Source: Liolophura sinensis
Lineage: Eukaryota > Mollusca > Polyplacophora > Chitonida > Chitonidae
Assembly: GCF_032854445.1 (NCBI RefSeq)
Contig: NC_088297.1
Coordinates: forward strand, 5,393,991-5,457,990
Reading direction: 5' to 3'
DNA: 64,000 bases
Shown one piece after another: positions 12,301 to 27,300 of this stretch; position 1 is the stretch's first letter, and every line of letters starts with the position of its first letter. A model generated the notes under the pieces. The model was not told where the DNA came from, ran no database searches, and saw only the letters and a list, made by a program, of their open reading frames with translations. The position numbers and the translations under genes were made by a program.

Positions 12301-15300
12301 AGTTTATATATTCTGAGCTCTCATTGGTCTGGTAGACAGTGCTTGTGTCCCTGTTTGCACATTGAGATCTTTGTGGAAGACCACCTATCTTCCACCAGTC
12401 TGGTATACATATCTGTACCTCACGTCATGTGTGGGAAAGTTCATCAGTAAGCTGCCAAAGGTTGCAGGTTTATTTCCAGTTTCCTCCCAACATAAACATC
12501 TGCATTATTTTGCTGGATAGAAACTCTCACATGAAAGATTAACACGTGAATTGTGCACAATATTGTTGGAAATGCAAATGTTTGTGTGTATTACTACTAA
12601 AGCGTAGACAAATGCTGACATTCATTTGATTTTTCTTTTCATCTTTTTATTCGTTTTTCAGAAATAGTTCAGTACAGTGGTCAGTTCAGATTACAAGAAG
12701 AATGGAGCCCGGAACTGACCAATCAAACATCAGAGGAGTATCGGGCTATGGAAGCTCGTATTATAACACAGGTATAAAATGTGACGCTACGTCAAAATAA
12801 GGTAGTTCTCAACAATTTTTAATCTTTAGCTTATACCATGATTTTGCCTCACCTGTAAATTACCTGCCAGATTATACTGTGTATATTACAGTTGTCACAC
12901 AGTGAGTTAGACAGATCTGTTAGCTACTGTAATTCTTCAACCTTTTCGCGTGTTTGTAAGGTGTTTATTCAATCATATTATGAAGACATTAGTCCGTGTT
13001 GATGGATTAAATTATACTTTTTGTGAAGCTCTGACAATAGCCAATCCAGTCAATATATTTTTGTCACCAAATCAGATTAAAAATGTGCATAGATTACGTT
13101 GAAAGTTGCTCTTTCATATGCGAAAATGTTGAGGAATTAGAGTACATGCAGAAAGCAGGAGGTTCATTTGAAATAAAAGCTATCAAATGTAACCGGAAAA
13201 CTGATGATCCGTATTGTGATTCAACAGAAGGGCGTCTATGGCTCACTTGACTAGTGCGCTAGCGCAGCATAATGACCCGGGAGCCTCTCACCAATGCAAC
13301 CGCAGTGAGTTCAGCTCATGCTGGCTTCCTCTCCGACCGTACGTGGGAAGGTCTGTCAGCAACCTGCAGATAGTTGTGGGTTTCCCCCGGCCCTGTTTCC
13401 ATCCACCTTATTGCGGGCTGTCGTCGTATAAGTGAAATATTCTTGAGTACGGCGTAAAACACCAATCAAATTAATAGATAAATAAATAAATAATTCAGAA
13501 GATTTGTCTCCCCTGCTCTCAATAACAGTGAGTTGAAATGTTCTAATTTCAAATCATGTTCCTGTAAAGGCATTTTGCTCTCACGCTAAACCAACAAGTA
13601 GAGTTGTGACCTCACAGTTTTTACTTCATATTTTTTTTATTCTGCATCGAAGCAAATGTTTGAAAAAATCTGAACATTAGGAGTTAAGTAAAGAGTTATA
13701 AAAGTATCATATTTGTAGAAATTTCCCCCGTATGAAGGCACTAAACTCAACGGACCTGAGTAAATATTGGTCAGCTGACATGTCACAGAATCGTGTTGAA
13801 TGGAAATTGGGGAAATTGATTCGATGAAGATGTGACTTTAATAGGGCTTCACCGAAATACCTCTCTTGAGGAAATCTCCTGTTTGAAAGGTGATTTTCTA
13901 GAATTAAGCTGTGGTGAGGTCGGACCTCAGAAAATGGCTAATGGCAAGTTTGGGAGTCGAACTTCCATAGTCCTGTAAGCTAGCTGAAGACCTAGCTTTA
14001 AGACAGATTTTAATTGTGCTTTGTAAACGCCATGATATTTGTTATAAATTTTTTAAAAAATTCAGATAATTTTAAAAATCCTGGCCCTATTTGAATAAAT
14101 TAGACAGCTTCGGCGAACTCCCGTCAAATATGTTTATTGTTCCTCGGCTGAAAAACATTGTCTTCATTTATGGTCTCGCAGGTGTTCTGCCCCTCCCATT
14201 GGCCGATATTGTTTTTACCTTCAGTTGACTAGGAAATAGTTTTCACTGTCATTACATAACCTACATGCTTTAATAGGGAAGGTACAACCTTCATCTAGTG
14301 TCAATAACTTACCTCGCATTATCTCAAAATCACTGTTGTCTGTTAAACAAGGGAGACAATAATTCAGAGCAGGCCTGTGAAGTGGACAAAACATGTTTCT
14401 TTTTCAGCTGGACAAGGCTTTTATGAGCAGTGTTCTGTGGAGGTACTACAATCGTACAGAGATTGTCTCCCTTCAGTAAGTCTTTCTCATTTTCACTATC
14501 TCTGTCTTGATAAGCAATCAATCATTAGGCAGGATATGCATGACCTCGAGTTCAAATCTGAATCAGGTCAGGTGTAAGATTTTTACCCTTGCTATCATTA
14601 TACTAACACAAAAGTGTATGCTATGTTGTTGTCGGCCCTTTGCCAGGATACATTGACTTGGTGGGTGTCATCTCTTGTCAGTTAGTATACTGTCAACTTG
14701 TGACTGGTGCTAGGTGTCATGTCTGGTGTCTTTGGCAAAATCACAAATTATTGATTGGATAATGTAAAATACGCCAAGATTGAATGAAAACTAAAGACAA
14801 GTATGTGCCAGTTGAAAGGCCATTAAAATATGTTTAACATTTAGTTATTATTTTAGATTTTTGTTCATAATTTGTATAAAACGCATTTAAATACTTTAAG
14901 ACTCATGCTTATGTTTTTTCCTGTTTTTTTGTTTTTTTTTTGTTTTTTTTTTGTAAAGCAGTCTTGTCCCAGTGGTAGATAAAAGCTCCTTAATGTCAGA
15001 ATCACCTCTGGTGAAATCCTTAATGTTAAAAAATAATTTCTTTTCTTCTTCAAACATGACCTTTCATAGTTTCAAATATCTTGTTTTCTTTTTTAGAAAT
15101 GGCAGTATCATTACAGCATTTGACACGTTTTTCTCGGCTTTGAGAGAGTACACTCCCTTGGATCCTGACAAACCGACCAACATATCCGTCCCTGCCAGCA
15201 TGGTCGGTGCCATTATCGTGGACCAGTTCCTCAGTGGAGTGCTTGGTCTGGCGCTAGACAAGGAAAGTGTTGTCATTCAAAATGGTGGGTTTGATTCTAC

Positions 15301-18300
15301 TACGTACCTGTAGTACTGTTTATTTCATTGATGCGAGTCTTTCGTTGTACTAACAAAACTGACGAATACACTTGTACAGTGGCAGTGAAGTTTTAAGGTA
15401 GAATAGTTTCCTTGACCAGTGATTTTCTCAGTTTCCATCACACTCAACACAGTTTCTTTCATACTCAGCCTTTTCCTTCCACACTTGGCCATTCACCTCC
15501 ACACTTGGCCATTTTCTTCCGCGTTTGGCCATTCACCTCCACATTTGGCCATTCATCTCCACGCTTGGCCATTTTTCTCAATTCACACTTTGGGTTTTTT
15601 GTCCACACTTGGCCATTTTCCTCTACACTTGCCCATTCACCTCTGCACTTGGCCATTCACCTCCACACCTGGCCGTTTAACTCCACACTTGGCCATTTAC
15701 CTCCACACTTGGCCATTCACCTCCACAATTGGCCATTCACTTTCACAATTGGCCATTCACCTCTGCATTGCCATTTTCCTTCACCCAAAAGCAGACTGTC
15801 AGACTATTTCCTCCACCAAAGCAGTTACAATTTTTTCTCCCATTTTTCACTTCTTTCAGTTTTGGTGTTTGCTGATTTAACTTTTTATTGGTTATGCTCT
15901 TTTACAGTAACAACAACAACAACAACGGTAAGTTCAACAACAACAGAGATGAGCCCAACAACAGAAATGAGTACAACAACAGAAATGAGCACAACAACAA
16001 CAGTAGTGGTGACAAAAGAGCCATCTACTCCACTCACAACGACTGAAGGGCAAGGTAAGAGTGCACTGTCTTTGACCTACTTTTTCAGCTCAGAACATTT
16101 ATTTATTTGATTGGTGTCTTTCGTCATACTGAAGAATATTTCACTTATACGACAGCTGCCACCGTTATGGTATGAGGAAAGCAGGCAGAGTCAAGAGGAA
16201 ATCCATGACCATCCACAGGTTGCTGGCAGACTTTTCCTTGTACGTCCGGAGAGGAAACCAGCATGAGCTGGACTTGAACTCACAGCGACGGCATTGGTGG
16301 GAGGCTCCCGGTCATTGTTCAGCGCTGACATATAACTACTGACCCAAATTGAATGAAACATTACTCAAAGTTAGTGCTGTTGTGAATCAAAGGGGTTTTA
16401 GAAGAACGGCGGAAAGAAAGGAAAACAGATCGTTGTTTGTACTTTCTAACATGCCCAGAAATTGGGTTAAGCCATGATCCCTAGTTTACCTACCCTGACA
16501 ATCACTGGTAACCCTTGCACATGGTATCTAATTGCCTTTAACCTACTTTTTCATGTTTAGGTACATATTTCGCATCTAACGCTTCTGAAACCTTTCGACT
16601 GATTTCCTCAGATCAGTGTTCGTATTTGATTTGTTATATCATCAAAACTATACGGAGCCAAATGCAATGAAAGTTGGAATCACTGTGTCCCCTCTCTACC
16701 CCCCCCCCCCCAACCCCGACACACCACAGTAACAATCACACAAGTGTGCCCTACGTATATATATATATAGTTCTACTGAAAGATACTTACACTATTAGTA
16801 TCCTGTCTATTTACATGAAACTACGATTCATCATGACAACCACGAAAACTGGCACCCAATGGAGATAGGTCTTCAGTACGGATTCAGGTTCTCGGGAGTT
16901 CCGCGTGACAGCGCTTGCTCATATACCGGAAATTGGAGTTACATTCGTAGCAATGGAGGGCCTTCGCTGCGTGAGTGTTGTGCGAACTCCAGAGAACCTG
17001 AATCCGTAATAGGGCCTATAGTGTCCGTGCTGCTAGCATTTACTTACTTCGAAAATAACTGCTTTATCTTACAAATAATCATGTCTATCACTACAGGCTA
17101 TTTCTATGATTAAAAAAGAGAAAATCTCTAACAATGAAAATATATTATACCTGAAAAGTGATACCCCTGGAAAATTATCAGCCCAAAAATGGTGGGTTGA
17201 CCTTAGATGTCATTGTGATCTGAGCATATCCAAGGGCGATAACTTTGGTTTGCTGTTATGAACCAACCTATATATGACCCTCATGCATTGCTCTTGCTGC
17301 AGTTGTACTCATTTCTTCGTTTGTCTGTTCATGAAAATTTTACGTAGAATTTGTACTTTATTATGCCACTTTTCCGTGTTTGTGCTATTCACGCACAAAA
17401 ACTCTGGAAACAAACTGACGGATGTTTTTTTTATCCTTTCTTTCAGATTTGTGTCACCTTTTGGAATTCTCAGAGTGTCAAGGCATTTACAACTACACGA
17501 TTTTGCCAAGTCAAAATCAGACGCAACTCCATGGCGTGTTTCTGGCTCGTTATGGCACTTTATTGAATAGCAGCTGCTCCGCGAAGGCACGGCCATTTTT
17601 CTGTGCACTGACGTTTAGGAAATGCGACCCATTGACGGAAAGTGAAGTGTTGCCATGCCGACAGCTTTGTCAAGGTAAGATTTGGTTGTTCTGCAGTGGT
17701 TCCAATATATTGCAGATTTATTCCCCATTCCAGATACCTGATTGGATAATTACATCTCTCAGACAACCAATGAAAAACCATATCATAGTCTTTATGGTGA
17801 GCTTATATGGTTGTTCACGGTAATTGCTGTTCAGATCAATGAATGATTATTGCTTTAAGCCACATCGGCAGTATTTCAGCCATGTTGTTTCGAGAACACA
17901 CGTAAACCAAGAAGCAGACTATTGAAGATGATAGGAATAATTTCAGGTTTCCATGGCAACATCAATCATAGTGATAGTGGACAGTTTGCTGATGTAGAGA
18001 TGTCATGAGCACTTTAAAAACCAAAGTTTCTTTGGTATGTGATGTTTTACTTTATAATGTTCTACAAATCTGTATTCCTAATTAGAACAGGTTCTGTAAT
18101 TACCCTAAACGACCTAAAATCTCATCCACAAAGTGGATTTTTAGAGTCAAATAAATATCACAATATACTGTATTATTTTTTGTACTGAAACTTACAGTTT
18201 TCCAGTAGAATATCATCCCATATTCCAAGGAAACCTTGAAACACCATTCTAAAATGAATAGAACTCAACCTTTTTGCACATATAACAGCAAATTTCAGTG

Positions 18301-21300
18301 TGATTTGTACAGTGTATTAATTTGACAAAACTACATTGGTTGGATTTGTGCAAATTTCAGGGTGTTACAAGAGGTATAATCAATCTACACAGAATAATGC
18401 CCTCAGGCCAGGCTTGAGTTAACAACTTGGAAAAATGTGAAAATTTTGAGGAATTGTGGTATTTTGTGTCAGATTGGTGAATTTCTGGCCTCGGGATCAC
18501 AAGCGATCTTAGACTTAAGTCAAACTTTCTGTCGTTAAATTTGGTATGTTCTTTCCACTGTTTTAACTGAATTTGTTGTGCAATAACTTACCCAGGATTT
18601 ACATTGTCAAGCAATATTTTGACCTGGTTTACATGAGAAATAACAATTTTTAAGTGATTTTAAACTTTAACTTAAGATCGCTTCGTGATTACATCTACTA
18701 AGTAATGCTAAAATTGAACTGGGGGCCTCCGTGGCTCAGTCGGTTAGTGCGCTAGCGCAGCGTAATGACCCAGGAGCCTCTCACCAATGCGGTCGCTGTG
18801 AGTTCAGGTCCAGCTCATGCTGACTTCCTCTCCGGCCGTAAGTGGGAAGGTCTGCCAGCAGCCTGCGGATGGTCGTGGGTTTCCCCCGGGCTGTGCCCGG
18901 TTTCCACCCACCATAATGCTGGCCGCCATCGTATAAGTGAAATATTCTTGAGTACAGCATAAAACACCAATCAAATAAATAATAAATAAATAACATTGAA
19001 CTGGGACCATATAGTATTTAAAGTTGGTCTGCAGAGGGATTTAATTTCGTTACGGGTGACCCGTGTTTAGAAATACATGTATGTCTCACACTCAGTTTCA
19101 ATGTTTTCCAGAGGTGTCACGAGAGTGTGCTCTAATGATATCATGTGATGGTTTGCCCCAAGCTCCTGCCACCTGCTTTGCTGGAGGTAAGACAATGACC
19201 ATGGTTACAGGAGTTGTGGATATGGTTGTTAAAGGTTTATCTGAAATCTTAAATATCAGTAATGGAATTGCGTCCCACAGGGTTTCTCGCATACTTGTTG
19301 TCCGGTATTTTGCGCCATCTCTTCCAGTTTGATTGGTGTTCCTGCAGCCGTGGCTTTAAGTCAGGAGATTTGTCAGATATTTGACCAAGATCATTGGTTT
19401 ACTTCGGCCACTCTGATTTCTTTTGCCCATAAACCTGATTCCAGTTTCATGGGAGAAAATCCTTTAAACTCAATCGGGGACCACCGTGGCTCAGTTGGTT
19501 AGCGCACTAGTGCAGCGTTATGACCCAGGAGCCACTCGCCAATGCGGTTGCTCTGAGTTCAAGTCCAGCTCATGCTCGCTTTCTCTCCGGCCCTATGTGG
19601 GAAGGTATGGCAGCAACCTGAAGATGGTCGTGGGTTTCCACCAGGGTCTGCCTGGCTTCTTCCCACCATAATGCTGGCCGCCGTTGTATTAGTGAAATAT
19701 TCTTTAGTACGGCGTTAAACACTGATCAGATTAATAAATAAATAAATAAAATAAATATTATGCCAGTGCCAGTGTCTTATCACAGAAGAAAGTAAAATAA
19801 CCAACATTTATTTATTAGCTTATTAGACCGGATCTTGATACCTGATATAATCAACATCAATCAACACATGAATTTAAACTCAATGAGTCAATTAATCAAT
19901 CAATCAATCTCCCATGTTGACCCAGTCTTAATAGAATTTCTAAGGTGTGCTTTGATTTTAATCCTATTTACCAAATGTATAACATAAAATATTTATCACC
20001 TTATTTCTGACACCATGATCAACCCAAAAAAAAAAGAACAAAAGAAAAAACAAGAAAAAAAACAAAATCGAGACCAGATTTGAAACTGTGAAAGAAACAT
20101 TTGAGTTGAAGGTAGTAATTATGTTCTTGAAAACCATATGAAGCAGTGGTTAATAAATGATTTAAAAATCTTTTGAAACTGTGTGGTGGAGAGATCTAAA
20201 TTGACACAGATTTTGACATGCGTGAAGTTCCTAATGTGAATGGTTTAAATGTCTGAGTGTCAGTCATTTAATCAATCAATCATTCTCCCATGTTGACCCA
20301 GTCTTAATAGAATTTCTATTAATAGAATTAATAGCTTTCCCCTGGGCTCGGACCGGTTTCCTCCCACCATAATGTTGACCACAGTCATATACCAGGAAGG
20401 GAAATACCCTTGAGTATGGCGTAAAACGCCAATCAGATAAATATATAAATTGGACTGTCAGATTAGTATTTGTGTAACTGTTCCAGGAATGTCTTCAGAG
20501 ACGCCGCCGACACTAACCACACCACAGGTGACCACTCCGACAACATCTGTCACCACCGTCTCAGGTATTTAGAAACATTCTCTTCTGCCGTACTTCTTTT
20601 TTTTTAATGATTCCTGCAACAAAGTTGTATTGCATTCAACTGTGTATCACTATGTAATCTACATATTATGTCAGGGAATCATTTATGTCTCGCTTTGAAA
20701 GATGCATCTTTGAAAAGCCTGTGGGGAAACTGTCACAACTGTCTGACAGTGGTGAGCGGTCAGTCTTGGGACGGCTTAGAATGCCAAGCCAAAACGGCAC
20801 CATCACCTGTGTTGTTGAAGTGAACCTCTGTAAAGAGAAAGGTATACAGTAGCACAGTTATACATTGTTTAAATGAAGGTTTCATTCATTAATCTGGTTA
20901 TACTTTCGTTCATTTATTCATTCATTCATTCACATTTATTCATTCATTCATTCAAGCATTCATTCATTCATTGATTTATTGATTGATTGATCCATCAATT
21001 CATTCATCATCCATCCATTCATTCAAAAATCATTCACAGAGTGTATCAAGTGAAGTGTTTTGCCAGCTACATGTAGCTATAGACTGGTGCAGAAACATTC
21101 AATCATTCGATCAATCAACCATTTACAGAGTGTATCGAGTGAAGTGTTTTGCCAGCTACATGTAGCTATAGACTGGTGCAGAAACATTCAATCATTCAAT
21201 CAATCAACCATTTACAGAGTGTATCGAGTGAAGTGTTTTGCCAGCTACATGTAGCTATAGACTGGTGCAGAAACATTCCTTCATTCGATCAATCAATCAT

Positions 21301-24300
21301 TTACGGAGTGTATCGAGTGAAGTGTTTTGCCAGCTACATGTTAGACTTGTGCAGAATCAGACACCACTGTGACACGGATGGTCTGATTAATAGATCATAC
21401 ATGTATCAAAAGCAACCATGGGGCCACGTCAGTTTGAACTTTTTGCTTTACGGGCAGAATAAATCTTTTGTCAATGTCGTCGGAGGAAATGCCAGAATAT
21501 TAAAATATAGGCTCTATATAAAGCGTACAGATATACATTCATTCATTCATTCATTTATTCATTCAGTCATTCATTCGTTCATTCATTCATTCACTCATTC
21601 AGTCATTTATTCACTCGTTCATACATTCATTCATTTATTCATTTACTCATTCTTTCATTGATTCGTTCAGAATGGGTAACTTGTGAAACTCCTTCCTGCT
21701 TGTATCAAGACGGTTCAAAGCTGTGAACTCATTTGTTCTTTCCCACTGGGGTCAGTGTTCCATCATATGTTGAAGTTCTTTGTGTGTAATTTTATTTTTT
21801 TAATTTTGCTTTATTTTTTTCACCCAGGTTTGTGTCACAGTTTGGAGTTCTCTGTGTGTCAAGACCTCTACAGCTATACAAAGATACCCAGCAAAAATCA
21901 GGGGCAGCTTGCCACCAGGTTTCTGGCAGTTTTCACGAGCTACTTGAGCAGCAACTGCTCCGTGATGGCACGACAATTTTTCTGTGCAACCATGTTCGGA
22001 AAGTGTGACCCAGAGACAGGAAGTGGTGTGCCACCATGCCAACAGCTTTGTCAAAGTGAGTAATCTATATGTTATATGCGTTCTGATTAGTTAATTCTCG
22101 GCTAACAGTGGTTTGCTTGGACGTTTCTGATTGGTCAGTAATTAACATATCAGGTAGTTTAGTGGAAAGTATTTTTTTTAATGTTATTGTCACATTGTGT
22201 TAAGGAATTTAAGAACTTAGTTGTGTTGTTTTCCTTTTTGGGTTCATCTTGTGTAATTATGATTTGTAACCAATTACTTGTTGATTAGATGTTTGAACTC
22301 ACTTTTGACAGAGAATGAACCTTGAAACAACTGTTTCAAGTGAAAAACATGGATTTGATGTCACTGATGTTGTGCGCTAAGTTATTGATGAGGAATGCTT
22401 TCTTAAACATTTCTTTTCTTTTGCTTTTCAGAGGTGTCACGAGAGTGTGCTATAGATGTTTCCTGTGCTAATTTTCCCCAAGCTCCTGACACCTGCTTTG
22501 ATGGAGGTAAGTACAAGACAGTTTCACTCCGCACATGGGTAATTTTGTCTGTCTGTGAAATCCAGATGTTCAGACATCATCTTGTATTTTGTATTTTACA
22601 CATTATCTGGTATTTTACACATCTCGAATTTTACACATTTTCTATTTTACACATATTCTTGTATTTTACACATCTCATGTTTCACACATTGTCTCGTATT
22701 TCACACATCGTCTCGTATTTTACACATCATCTCATATTTTACACATCATCTCATATTTTACATATCATCTTGTATTTTACACATCGTCTCGTATTTTACA
22801 CATCATCTCATATTTTACACATCATCTCATATTTTACACATCTCGTATTTTACACATCATCTCATATTTTACACATTGTCTTGTATTTTACACATCATCT
22901 CGTATTTTACACATCATCTCATATTTTACACATCATCTCAAAATTTACCTCCCTATCCCATGTTAAGCTGGTCAGACTCTGTGAAACAACCCAACAACTA
23001 GACTTTTTTGCATTAAAAGAAAGTTTGCTTTGTCTTCAGTATATGGTACTTATTTGTGAAACTTTAATTGCAAAGTTTTGTCCCAAGTTTCACAGATTTT
23101 AAATTTTTATGTGAAAATCTGACAGCTTTACACTGAGCATTCATTAAATGGTCTACAAAACTTTTTTTAACTTCTAAATTGTACTGCTGAGAAAAGCTAT
23201 AATTATGACTTCCTCATGTGGATGGGTTAAATTTCTGATTGTCGTTTTTCTATGAAATTTTCCAGGAATGACTCTAGAGACAACTCCGGTGTTGACTACG
23301 CCACAGGTGACGAGTCCAGCCACACCTGTCACGACTGCTTCAGGTAATTACGAACATTGGGCTTGTAAATTTAGCAGTCCATCCAACCGTCAGTCATGTC
23401 ACCCATGTTTTCATCCGTCTGAAAACAATTTTCGACCCTTGTTTTTTTAAAAAAAAAAAGACGCTTCATCATATTGAATTGAAACTGTGTGCATGTACAT
23501 CGTTTCACCATGTTATTCATTAATGCTGTAAAACTTTGACATAGATGTATTGTTCTGAGTTAGGGGACATGCACTATTGCTAAAGTAATATGTCAGGCCT
23601 CCAATTAGTTCACTGCCGAAAACACGCTTTATTGCTCCAGGTAATACTATAGTGTTCATTTATACATGTTATATAGGTTGATCAAGGCATCTCCCCTAAT
23701 TCTTCAACCTTTTCGCATATGAAGGACCAACTTTCAGTGCAATTTATACACATTTTTAATTTGATTTTGGAGACAGAACTACATTGGTTGGATTAGCCAA
23801 TGTCAGGGCTTCACAGTATAGTATTAGTAAGCACAGAATAATGCCTTCAGAGCATGCTTGAACAAACATCCTTCAATTTAAAAACATGCAAAAAGGTTGA
23901 AGAATTACAGTATATATATATATATGTATATATATATACTTCTAATTTTTGACCGGCCCGGATAGCACAGTTGGTAGAGCGTCCGCTTCAGGACTGGTAG
24001 ATCCAGGATCAATCCTTGATCGAGTCACACCTAAGACTTTAAAAGAGAAAGTTGTAACTTCCTCGCTTGGCGTTCAGCATGAAGGGGATAGTGCAACGAC
24101 TGGTTGACCCGTATCAGTATAATGGCTCGGGCGGGGCGGCTTACTTGCCTTCGGTAAGCCGTCTCAGTGAAGCAGCACTAAATAAAAGAGCGGTGGAAAT
24201 CCGTCCTGCAACAAGGAGGCACATTACACGTACATGCACCCTAATGATTCCTTCGTCGTCATATGACTGAAAAATTGTTGAGTACGACGTTAAACCCCAA

Positions 24301-27300
24301 GCACTCACTCACTCACTCACTCTAATTTTTGAATTATTTTAAGTGTGAAATAAAGGATTATTATTATTACTCTTAGAATGCTTGTTTTTTTTTTTTAATA
24401 TTTGTTTAACCACCTTTTTTGAGGGGGCCAGCGTGGCACAATGACCCATGAGCCTCTCACTAATGCGGTCGCAGTGAGTTCAAGTCCAGCTCATGCTGTC
24501 TTCTTCTCCAACTGTTTATGGGAAGGACTGACAGCAACCTCATGGGTTGCTCATGGGTTTGGGCCAGGCTCTGCCCAGTTTCCTCCCACCCATAATGCTG
24601 GCCGCCATCGTACCAGCGAAATATTCTTGAATACGAGGTAAAACATCAATCAAATAAATAAGCAAATAAATCCCCCTTTTTTTTGGTTTTCTGCAGACAT
24701 GTGCCACACCCTAGAGTTCTCCTTGTGTCAAGATCTCTACAACTATACAACTGTTTCTAGCCTGAACCAGTCAGAGGTAGCCGCCAGATTTCAGCCATAT
24801 TTTGGCAGCTACTTGAGCAACAACTGCTCAGTTAGGGCACGGCCGTTTTTTTGTGCAATCTCGTTCCCAATATGTGATCCGAAGACAGGAAGTGTGGTGC
24901 TGCCATGCCAACAGCTTTGTCAAGGTGAGAAATCAATATGTTACATGCATTCTGGTTGGTTAATTCTGGACTACACTGTTTAGCCAAGTCATTTCTGATT
25001 GGTGACAATTGTGCCAGCATATTACATTATGTGGGATTTTATAAAAGTCTGTCCTGTTTAATTTTTCTCACGAGACTCCCGCCAATCTGTTGCATGTATA
25101 GTTTGAGCTCATTTCCACATGTAAATAGCTGTAAGTAACACGTGGAAAGGTTTGTCATTTACTTACCAAATGCCAGTGGTTTACCTCTAGCACTCACACC
25201 TTCACACACGATAGGGACTCACTCATGCAATGGTCAAGACCCCTGGGGTCTCCGGGGAGAAAGAATAGAACCTCAACACTCAAGGCAAGCTTGTCGAAAT
25301 GGCGACTTGCCTGGAACCGTCCATCGTGAGCCCACCGAACAGAGCAGGTCCACATCATTTAAAACAAATATTTTGTCATTGGTAGGACGTATTTTTTTGG
25401 AAATGCGTTCTGATTGATAAGTCTGTATTTCAATTGTTTGCACTTTAAATACATCTCACTGTGTGGTTTGTTGTTGTATTATCAGAGGTATCCAGAGACT
25501 GCTCTGTGGAACTCCAGTGCTCCAGTTTTCCTCCGTCTTCAGACAGCTGCTATAATGGAGGTAGGACTGCCCACATTTGTACCTGCATGGTTTTGGTGCC
25601 GTCTATGTTTGGAAATGTTACGCTGTCACACAGTAAAATTCAATTTGTAACCTTGTTTTCTTCGTCCTGAGCTTTATTGGGTCACAGATGTTTTACTGTA
25701 TTTCTTCGTATGCCGCCGTTTTGGAGTGGATTTAACAGGCAATTTTGTTCCGTAAAGTGCCTTGCAAAATGGACCTACCATTCTGCAAGGCACTTTGGTT
25801 TTTTAATTCAACGATTAAATGTTGAGGCAGGTAACTATTGGAAATTGTTGATAATAGGCCTCAACGTTTAATTAATTGAACTAGTGTACCTTGAAGTTCT
25901 GACTCTCTGTTTTGTTCTGTTTTTTCAGGCTCGTTGCCACAGACAACGGTCTCACCACCATCGTCCACGCCAGACTATGGTAATAACTGCTATCAGCAAA
26001 GAATGCTGTAATTCTTGAACCTTTTTGCATGACTCCAAGGTGTTTATTCAAGCATATTCTGAAGGCTTTATTCTGTGTTGACTGCAGATGATAAAATCAT
26101 ACTTTTTATGAAGCCCTGAATCTGGCCAGTCCAACCAGTGTAGTTTTGTCTCCAAAATCATATTTAAAATATGCATAAATTTTGCTGAAAATTGCCCTTT
26201 CATACGCGAAAATGTTGACGAATTAAGGTACATCCAGAAACTAGGAGGTTCATTCGAAATAAAAGCTGTCAAATGTAACTGGAAATTTGATGATGGAATG
26301 ATATGAAATGTGTGAGTAAATCAATAGAATTAAATGAGTAAATTTAATAAAAGAAATTTTATTATCATAATATAATAAATACTAACTAATGGCATTAAGT
26401 AAATTAATTGATAAATTTAAAAATATTTAAATGAATTTTTATGTGTGATGTCAAACAATCATTTATGGAATATATAAATAAATAAATAGGTAAAATTCAG
26501 TGAAGTAGATATATACATTTGATCTTCATATACACCTAGGTTTCTGTGAGGTGGTTCCCGTGGCAGAATGCAAGTCTCACTACAATATGACAGTGTTCTT
26601 CTCTGGCCAGAACAAGACAGCCGTGATCGAAAAGTTCGCTGAGTACAGGCTCATTCTAGATTCTGGTTGCTCGGCCATGGCCTCCTTGTTCCTCTGTGCC
26701 AACTCCTTCCCCAAATGCGAGCCCAGGGAAGGGTTGCCCATCTTCCCGTGCCAGGATCTCTGCTCCGGTAAGGACACACAAATTTTGTTAGTTTTTTTTT
26801 TTCAGACAATTAAGAAATGATAAGAGTACAACCTGGAAGAGCGTTCACAGAGCTTAACTTTCGACAAGATTTTGGAAGTCGGACTCTTGTTCTGACTCAT
26901 GAAGTCGAGCTCTACTGGAAATTGGAATCTGGAAGTTTGGATTTCTGTGAAAGAAAATCACATTCAGGTTCATAGTTTTATTACAATAGGGAGCCTGCGT
27001 GGCTTAGTTGGTTAGCGCGCTAGCGCAGCGTAATGACCCAGGAGTTTCTCGCCAATGCGGTCGCTGTGAGTTCAAGTCCAGCTCATGTTGGCTTCCTCTC
27101 CGGCCGTATGTGGGAAGGTCTGCCAATAACCTGCGGATGGTCGTGGGTTTCCGCCGGGCTCTGCCCGGTTTCCTCCCACCATAATCATGGCAGCCGTCGT
27201 ATAAATGAAATATTCTTGAGCACGGCGTAAAACACCAATCAAATAAACATTACAATAGAATACACATTGTTTCATATCATGAGTTTAAGTATATTGCTCT

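Noticed and set aside
18719-18790. Functional tRNA gene
   Set aside because: The A-box and B-box sequences belong to the head of SINE-A; no complete cloverleaf was seen and the same head occurs in many copies.
20675-20841. Possible extra exon in intron 9 ([20 protein letters not shown]...)
   Set aside because: It is open with acceptor and donor, but it would enter in phase 2 and leave in phase 1, which does not fit the neighbouring phase-1 exons, and no domain is recognised.
24067-24270. Small gene repeated at 24067 and 39071 ([20 protein letters not shown])
   Set aside because: It is an open frame inside SINE-B copies, present in each intact copy.
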